Part shown: positions 59,401 to 64,000 of the stretch, in pieces
How positions within the stretch are numbered: position 1 is the first letter of the stretch
Layout of the letters: the number at the start of each line of letters is the position of its first letter
NCBI GenBank assembly: GCA_964035575.1
Contig: OZ037850.1
Span: 1,649,467 to 1,713,466 of the forward strand
Length of the DNA: 64,000 bases
Direction of reading: 5' to 3'
DNA from: Rhynchopus sp. YZ270_cl-10
Taxonomy: Eukaryota; Euglenozoa; Diplonemea; Diplonemida; Diplonemidae
Made by a program: the position numbers and the translations under genes
Notes under the pieces: model-generated
Database searches by the model: none
Told to the model about the DNA's origin: nothing
Seen by the model: the letters and a program-made list of their open reading frames with translations, nothing else

Positions 59401-62239
59401 CGCAAACGTGAACGCTCCTGCGTATACAGAGCAGGCGGTGTCTGTGGACGCGACTCTGGCGAAGTTTGGAGCTAAACGCATCCCCAACGTGTCTACTAAT
59501 GATTGTGGTTATGTGGCACTACACCTCTGGGACCACGACACGCAGCCGGACGTGAGGGCAATGCGCAAGCAGCTGTATGACACAGCAGTGGAGGTGTCGA
59601 ACCGCCTGGTGCAGGTGCTGGGGTCGCAGGAGGCCATGACGGAGTTTGCCAATGGTGTGACCGGCGAGGCCCACCTCAACCACTTGGGGCTTCAGCTCAC
59701 CGCGACAGCATCCCGCATCAACATCGTGGTGGTGCAGGCGTCGGAAGAGAACCCCCTCGTGCGCATCACCCCTGGTAGCAAAAGAGTCGCCAAGTCGTAC
59801 GCGGAGAGCTTCCAAGCGAAACTTCCCACGGTCGTCATCGCTCTCTGTGACTCTCACTTTGAGGCAGTGGAGCTTGTCCCGGAGGTGGGGAAGACCAAGG
59901 AGGGGATGGCAGAGAAGATGAGGAAGGAGGCTCGGCAGGCAGTGCTGGACACAGCGCATTTGGATGGTATCATCCCCACCAACACCACCACCACCGCCCC
60001 CCTGGCTACCAAGCTGGGACACATCAATGCGGATCGGGTGTTCTGCCCCTTTGATGGATGCAGAGCGGGAATTTTGTCTTCGAGTGATGCGGTCGGGGGC
60101 CTGTCTCGTAAGGGCTTGCTGCAGCACATGCGTCGCCACCAGGCGGATGGGGCGTACATCCCCGACGAGCTGTTGGGCCACTTGGGCATGTCGCGCTGTG
60201 CGAACGATCAGTGCGACATGCTATTGCCGCAGAGCAAGGAGGTCTGCAACACCTGTACGGTGCACTTTGGCGAAGAAGGCTTCACCGCTCCGTCTCCCTC
60301 CAGTCGAGGAATGCTGACAGATCAGGATGACCTCCCCTCCTTTGAAGTCATGGGGACCACCAGGATCCAGCTGAAGGGCGGGTGCCCAGACAAACACCTG
60401 CAGCTGTACAGCGAGCTCTTCCTGAGGGTTCTTATGGACATCCTTGAGTACCAAGACGAGGTGGCATGGAAGCGCCTTGCACTGTTCTTCACTGTGTTGC
60501 ACCGGACACGGACAGAACGAGGGGGCAAGGACCAGGAGCGACGTTTGACGAGCACCTGGGGGAAGGACTTGGAGGCTTGGAAGGCTGGCCAGTATGTCGC
60601 CCTGTGGGAGCAAACGGTAGAGGAGCGGAAGCCAAGGCCCTCTGGGTGGTCGGATGAGGACACTGACGAAGGGAGACGGAAGCGCACCATCGCCAAAGCG
60701 AGAGCAGGACTCCCGAGCCAGGCCATGTCTTGCGCTACCAGCGACGGCCTCGCCCCACAGACACCGGCGACGCTGGAAAAGCTTCAGACGAAGCACCCAG
60801 CCGCTGCCGACTCCAAGGCCCTGGAGCAGGCGGATTGGCCCCAGCCTCAGGAGGTCCCACCAGTGACAGTGGTGGAGGTGATGAAGGCCCTGCGGAGCAT
60901 GCCGAAGTCATCGGCGGCGGGTCCCTCGAACGTGACGGGCGCGCACCTTCGTACACTTTGCCTACAGAGGCGGGCTAAGGGCACTTTGGCAGCGCTGGCC
61001 GCAGTGTTGACGTCTTTGGCACGAGGAAATGCTCCAGTGGAGGTGGCTGAGTTCTTCGCCGGCGCTAACTTGGTGGCTCTCCGGAAGCCTGCAAAGGGGC
61101 CGGGCCTGGAGGAGGACGTGCGACCGATTGCGGTTGGGGACACTCTCCGCAGACTGGTGGGAAAGATTCTGTCGGCGCGAGTGCGGGTGCCTGCTAGGAC
61201 GCTTCTTCTTCGAGGGAACCAGGTGGGGGTGGCAACGGCAAGGGGGGCGGCAGTGGCGACTGATGTTATCTCGCAGTACGCCGTGCGCAACCGCGGAAAA
61301 GGTAAAGTCATTTTGAAAATTGACTACCGTAACGCGTTCAACTGCGTAGACCGCCTGTCGATGCTAAGAGCGGTCGACGCGAACCTCCCCGAGCTGGCCC
61401 CATGGGTGCGATGGTGTTACCTGGAGCCCTCCAGCCTGTTTTATGGTGGAGATACCATAAGGTCACAGCGCGGAGCTCAACAAGGAGATCCCTTGGGCCC
61501 GCTTCTCTTCTCCCTGACCATCCACCAGATGGCGCTAGAGCTGAAGGGGCACCCAGGCCTGGATGGGACTTTGTGGTACCTCGATGACGGCTCTCTGCGG
61601 GGGTCCCCTAAGGCGGTTTTTGAGGCGTACCAGGTTCTGTGCACTCGTAGCTCCGAACTGGGGTTGGAGGTGAACGCGAACAAGTGTGAGCTCATCTCCG
61701 CTACTTTCACTCAGTGGTATGAGGTGATGAAGGTGGTGGGTTTGCATGAGTGGTCGGTTCAGGAAAAGTGCAAGGCAAAGTCGACGTTGCATGCCCTGAC
61801 GGACAACCGGAGCAGTAGGGGGCAGGCCTTTGCAGCGGAGAGTACAAGGAGGGAGAATGAGGCACGAGCGGCTCGAGAGGGAATAGGCCGACAACCTCAA
61901 GCCTCCTCTTCTTCTTCTTCTTCCTCCACCTCTGCAGGCCGTGGCACTACAACCTCCATCGCCCAACCTGCAGTCTCCACTTCTTCCTCCTCCTCATCGG
62001 CAGGCCGTGGCAATGCAACCTCCTCCGCCCAACCTGCTCCTTCCCCAGCTCCCAAAGGACCCCAGCGCCATGCAGCTCAGGGTAGGTCCAACACGTCGAA
62101 CGTGTTCACCGACTCAGTGGCACAAGCGACGCAGCATGTGCTCTCGCCCCAGGAGGTGCAGAGAGGGCGCAATGGTCGCGGTGGTGGACAGAAGGGGAGA
62201 CAGAGCGGAGGAAGGAAGGGGAACAAGGGGAAGAATTAG
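56492..62239 (+). CDS. Retroelement polyprotein: Ser/Asn repeats, OTU-like protease, zinc finger, reverse transcriptase
   Basis: 1915 residues from ATG 56492, the start conserved in copy 2 (63542). Longer upstream extension through the minisatellite is not real. Order: hydrophobic N-terminus (RRKALLGALWVVLHVCISSS); Ser/Asn-Ser repeats (~30-630) from CAG-rich DNA; a hydrophobic, Arg-rich region (~640-960); an OTU-like cysteine protease (~990-1130; TNDCGYVALHL with Asp1004-Cys1005, and DSHFEAVEL with His1122); a C2H2 finger (CPFDGC...HMRRH) and a CxxxxC...CxxC segment (~1184-1255); a reverse transcriptase (~1480-1760) with EFFAGANLVAL, RPIAVGDTLRRL, ILKIDYRNAF (Asp1611), QQGDPLGPLLFS and YLDDGS (Asp1698, Asp1699). 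The C-terminus is Ser- then Gly/Arg/Lys-rich. No endonuclease domain was recognised. The catalytic residues are intact, so the copy may be active. Confidence 0.85.
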   Translation: MRRKALLGALWVVLHVCISSSSRSYTSSNNKSSNSSNSSNSSNSSNSSNSSNSSNSSNSSNSSNSSNSSNSSNSSNSSNSSNSSNSSNSSNSSNSSNSSNSSNSSNSSNSSNSSNSSNSSNSSNSSNNICYTSCNCSSSNISNKSSSNNSSSNSSNRSNNLSCINSSSRSPLPPLFYPKKRPLEPNNPSSCSFDSSNKNVCGGNKAKNCCHNNPHPPSPHDIPKKRQCMPNHISGCNCDSSKNEIFGVLGGVPVSPLVCSSSSSKGLYSSSSNSRLYSFFTSSSKGFCSSGSNSRSNSSSNSRHNSSLNSSSNGFCSSSSTSVSKSSSSSSSNSRHNSSFNCSSKDFCSSSSNGRSISSSNSRLNNSSFNSKDFCGSSSNGRSNSSSNSRLNSSFNSSSTDFCSSGSNSRSSSSSNSRHNNSSFNSSSNGFCSSSSNSVSKSSSSNRHNSRHNSSFISKDFCGSSSNGRSISSSNSRLNNSSFNSSSNGFCSSSSNSVSKSSSSNRHNSRHNSSFISKDFCGSSSNGRSNSSSNSRLNSSFNSSSTDFCSSGSNSVSKSSSSSSSNSRHNSSFNCSSKDFCSSSSNSRSNSSSNSRHNSSFNCSSKDFCSSSSNSRSNSSTNINSRRSNNISDNNLGGGERGMLVFGVSLAGREGQSGCVMMRVWQKGCVQIEFWFDWWCNLWEVFTSLRQPDPCWVAEAPEWGVFVSFAVLDLWKDRRAPTLSHLILWLVGRRTRRTRRGHRSLNWTKSQAGRLRRRKAPCNRPPSPAAHPVFRRIRVADALRGALQCVAIWVLVFVGSELGRSAPHALGCALFRDAEVLGVGLLRGLCRARRGWRWLEGASERVHRWTGGIRVAASLVRASVMGVGQLSVRAAEWVWVAWSAGGCLAGFVALVGVARPLGWVLLLEVRRVAARRWTRRIGMAFGMLAVSLLVLLSLLWRAVTPWDLRPAPADPEHPVSLSPFALTGGCANVNAPAYTEQAVSVDATLAKFGAKRIPNVSTNDCGYVALHLWDHDTQPDVRAMRKQLYDTAVEVSNRLVQVLGSQEAMTEFANGVTGEAHLNHLGLQLTATASRINIVVVQASEENPLVRITPGSKRVAKSYAESFQAKLPTVVIALCDSHFEAVELVPEVGKTKEGMAEKMRKEARQAVLDTAHLDGIIPTNTTTTAPLATKLGHINADRVFCPFDGCRAGILSSSDAVGGLSRKGLLQHMRRHQADGAYIPDELLGHLGMSRCANDQCDMLLPQSKEVCNTCTVHFGEEGFTAPSPSSRGMLTDQDDLPSFEVMGTTRIQLKGGCPDKHLQLYSELFLRVLMDILEYQDEVAWKRLALFFTVLHRTRTERGGKDQERRLTSTWGKDLEAWKAGQYVALWEQTVEERKPRPSGWSDEDTDEGRRKRTIAKARAGLPSQAMSCATSDGLAPQTPATLEKLQTKHPAAADSKALEQADWPQPQEVPPVTVVEVMKALRSMPKSSAAGPSNVTGAHLRTLCLQRRAKGTLAALAAVLTSLARGNAPVEVAEFFAGANLVALRKPAKGPGLEEDVRPIAVGDTLRRLVGKILSARVRVPARTLLLRGNQVGVATARGAAVATDVISQYAVRNRGKGKVILKIDYRNAFNCVDRLSMLRAVDANLPELAPWVRWCYLEPSSLFYGGDTIRSQRGAQQGDPLGPLLFSLTIHQMALELKGHPGLDGTLWYLDDGSLRGSPKAVFEAYQVLCTRSSELGLEVNANKCELISATFTQWYEVMKVVGLHEWSVQEKCKAKSTLHALTDNRSSRGQAFAAESTRRENEARAAREGIGRQPQASSSSSSSSTSAGRGTTTSIAQPAVSTSSSSSSAGRGNATSSAQPAPSPAPKGPQRHAAQGRSNTSNVFTDSVAQATQHVLSPQEVQRGRNGRGGGQKGRQSGGRKGNKGKN
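56589..56873 (+). repeat. CAACAGCAG nonanucleotide array (copy 1)
   Basis: About 285 bp of the 9-bp unit, nearly perfect. In the retroelement frame it reads Ser-Asn-Ser; other frames read polyglutamine, poly-Ala/Thr or, on the minus strand, polyleucine. Matches the longer array in copy 2. Confidence 0.95.
57262..58395 (+). repeat. Degenerate CAG-rich array with higher-order blocks
   Basis: About 1.1 kb built of CAGCAGTTCCAACAGCAGG-like units. A block from TTCCAATGGCTTCTGCAGC (57772) to about 57902 repeats with little change at 57949-58080, a 177-bp offset. All six frames are largely open here. Confidence 0.9.
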
Positions 62240-63186
62240 AGTGAGAGTTAGAGGGTGAGAGTGTGTGTATAGAAGCGTGTAGAGAATGACAGTTTGCCCC
62301 ATGTTTATTTTTAACCCTTTTTATTTTGTGTTTTTGGTTCTTTTCATCCTTTGGGGTTTGCCCCCCCCTTTCCCCCCTTTCCGCCCCCCTTCCTTTTTGT
62401 TAATATTTTTGGTTGGCTGCTGGCTAGGACGGGTCTACCCCAGCGACGGCCCTTACCCCTTGGACGAGGCTCTGAGGGTAGAGGGCAGTCTTGGAGTAAG
62501 ACCTGTCTAAGAGCCAGGCCAGTGGCATCAGGAGCCATTGGGCCACTTTTATAGATTGTGCAGTAGAGTAGAGTTTGTACAGAACTCTTGTCCTTTGAGT
62601 TTCTTTTTTCACTCCTTTAGTTTTTCATTTTTACCTTGTGAAGGTCAATTTCAATTTTTCATTTTTCAAAACCACCACAGGTAAGCACGAGACCCACCAT
62701 TGTTGTTGTTGATTTTGTTGTGCGTTATTGTTGTTTTCCCCTTTGGGTGTCAGTCAGTCGGGTCAGGTCACACTTACAGAAGTTCTCAAAAATTTTCACC
62801 AAAAAGAAAACTACTAAAAAGATTATGGAACTTCCTTTTTATTTGTTTGTGTGTTACAGAGGAAACGGCTCACTCAATCCCCTCCTTCTCCTCTCCTCCC
62901 CTCCCCAAGACAAAGCAAAATAAAACTACACCGGTAGACAGAGCAACCCTCCCGTCCCATCCCCTCCCCTTTTCCTTTTGGGAAAAATTGCACTCACATA
63001 CGACCCTTTTGCTTATTTGCAGGGAAGTGTTGGTTGTAGTTGTCCCACATGCTTTCTATTTTAGTGCCACTAACTGTGTTTTCAGGCACTGTCTTGCCAG
63101 TACAATAGTAAAGTGCCCTTGTCTGGACATCTAGCTGTTTACATACTCGCTTGACTAGTAAGTACCCCCTCTGTCACTGGATGTAG

Positions 63187-63188
<2 letters not shown>
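62240..63188 (+). other. Retroelement 3'UTR
   Basis: No gene. T- and C-rich sequence between the ORF stop and the poly(A) run; it includes AAGCACGAGACCCACC at 62683-62698, faintly like the intercistronic hairpin family. Confidence 0.6.
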
Positions 63189-63249
<61 letters not shown>

Positions 63250-63270
63250 AAAAAAAAAAAAAAAATAAAA
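63189..63270 (+). repeat. Poly(A) tract at retroelement 3' end
   Basis: About 80 nt of A interrupted by single T residues (AATAAAA). Consistent with target-primed reverse transcription of a polyadenylated RNA. Confidence 0.85.
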
Positions 63271-64000
63271 AACCTTAGTTTTTTAGGATACAGGGGACCA
63301 TTTTTATATTTTTATACAGGGGACCATTTTTTACAGGGGACCATTTTTTACACATTACAACACACTTGTCCTTTCTTTTTACCCTCCCTCCCTCCCCCTT
63401 TCCTTTGTTTTATTGTGAGCCTTGTACGCCTCCACGGGGCGGTCCCTGGGCAACGGTAGAGGAGTGCAGGCCGGCGAAGCGCAAGGCGTAGTGTGTCTTG
63501 TCCTTCTTTGTTTTCGTTTTTTGGTTTTTGCTTTTTTAAAAATGAGGAGGAAGGCCCTTTTGGGGGCGTTGTGGGTGGTGCTGCATGTCTGCATCAGCAG
63601 CAGCAGCAGGAGCTACACCAGCAGCAACAACAAGAGCAGCAACAGCAGCAACAGCAGCAACAGCAGCAACAGCAGCAACAGCAGCAACAGCAGCAACAGC
63701 AGCAACAGCAGCAACAGCAGCAACAGCAGCAACAGCAGCAACAGCAGCAACAGCAGCAACAGCAGCAACAGCAGCAACAGCAGCAACAGCAGCAACAGCA
63801 GCAACAGCAGCAACAGCAGCAACAGCAGCAACAGCAGCAACAGCAGCAACAGCAGCAACAGCAGCAACAGCAGCAACAGCAGCAACAGCAGCAACAGCAG
63901 CAACAGCAGCAACAGCAGCAACAGCAGCAGCAGCAACAGCAGCAACAAAAGCAGCAACAGCAGCAACAGCAGCAACAGCAGCAACAACATATGCTACACC
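63271..64000 (+). mobile_element. Retroelement copy 2, 5' end only (cut by window edge)
   Basis: Begins directly after the poly(A) of copy 1. Three ACAGGGGACCATTTTT monomers (63291-63355) precede a pyrimidine tract. From 63473 it is identical or nearly so to copy 1 from 56417 (7056-bp spacing), including the ATG at 63542. Confidence 0.85.
63542..64000 (+). CDS. Retroelement polyprotein, copy 2 (partial, runs off the window)
   Basis: The first 153 codons: the same hydrophobic N-terminus as copy 1, then a longer Ser/Asn repeat from the CAACAGCAG array (about 63639-63985) and the shared NNICYT motif at the window edge. The repeat array is about 60 bp longer than in copy 1 and carries small interruptions. 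No stop in the visible part. Confidence 0.75.
   Translation, partial: MRRKALLGALWVVLHVCISSSSRSYTSSNNKSSNSSNSSNSSNSSNSSNSSNSSNSSNSSNSSNSSNSSNSSNSSNSSNSSNSSNSSNSSNSSNSSNSSNSSNSSNSSNSSNSSNSSNSSNSSNSSNSSSSNSSNKSSNSSNSSNSSNNICYT

Larger units (their letters stand above)
56306..63270 (+). mobile_element. Non-LTR (LINE-like) retroelement, full-length copy 1
   Basis: About 7 kb. The 5' region has two ACAAGGGGTTCATTTTTTTTT-like monomers (56322-56370), then the segment from 56417 (CCGGCGAAGCGCAAGGCG), which recurs at 63473 in copy 2. One ORF (56492-62239) encodes an OTU-like protease, zinc finger and reverse transcriptase. A ~950-nt 3'UTR ends in a poly(A) run of about 80 nt (63189-63270). There are no terminal repeats of LTR type. 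Exact ends and target duplication cannot be fixed because copy 2 follows immediately. Confidence 0.82.

Overview
The window is nuclear DNA from a unicellular eukaryote. Genes have GT-AG introns, coding sequence is GC-rich at third positions, and the spacers are AT-rich with long T and A runs. There are no operons, ribosome binding sites or CRISPR arrays, and I recognise no tRNA or rRNA gene. The lineage is not certain. Every supported gene (about 20) is on the + strand, and most starts are preceded, usually within 10-35 nt, by a C/T/A-rich tract ending in AG. That combination, few cis-introns (13 of 14 begin GTATG) and a type II isopentenyl-diphosphate isomerase (otherwise known in trypanosomatids among eukaryotes) suggest polycistronic transcription with spliced-leader trans-splicing, i.e. 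a euglenozoan-like protist, perhaps a diplonemid. This is inference.

Layout. 1.2-3.0 kb: type II IPP isomerase (5 exons). 5.1-9.9 kb: a SAC9-type phosphoinositide phosphatase with a complete PTEN phosphatase plus C2 domain nested inside the SAC catalytic domain. 10.9-12.4 kb: secreted astacin protease A. 13.4-17.2 kb: COQ10, a DEAD-box helicase and an unknown protein. 17.5-18.7 kb: a second unknown. 18.9-23.8 kb: an 8-exon type II membrane protein (PDZ, three Trp-rich repeats, sulfotransferase-like C-terminus). 24.6-30.2 kb: UBA/polyQ/zinc-ribbon protein, sirtuin, coiled-coil protein, cyclophilin. 30.4-31.7 kb: two tandem copies of a small membrane protein. 32.3-33.3 kb: papain-family protease. 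34.2-34.9 kb: His-rich protein. 36.0-37.5 kb: astacin protease B, a near-identical copy of A whose downstream flank carries a 1.18-kb mobile insertion. 39.5-49.5 kb: a 3317-residue secreted modular protein. 51.5-54.1 kb: a WD40 protein that appears extracellular and polytopic. 54.4-55.9 kb: relics of a WD40 gene and a reverse transcriptase. 55.9-64.0 kb: a perfect 13-bp minisatellite, a full-length non-LTR retroelement (OTU-like protease, zinc finger, reverse transcriptase) and the 5' end of a second head-to-tail copy.

Functional reading. No pathway operon is expected. The content mixes housekeeping functions (isoprenoid and ubiquinone metabolism, phosphoinositide turnover, RNA helicase, deacetylase) with a large cell-surface or secreted set (two astacins, a papain-like protease, PAN/discoidin giant protein, WD40 membrane protein, Golgi-type sulfotransferase), as expected for a free-living phagotroph or osmotroph. 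A recurrent + strand stem-loop with loop ACGAGAG followed by CATCTT occurs in many intercistronic gaps and may be an RNA-processing or 3'UTR element.
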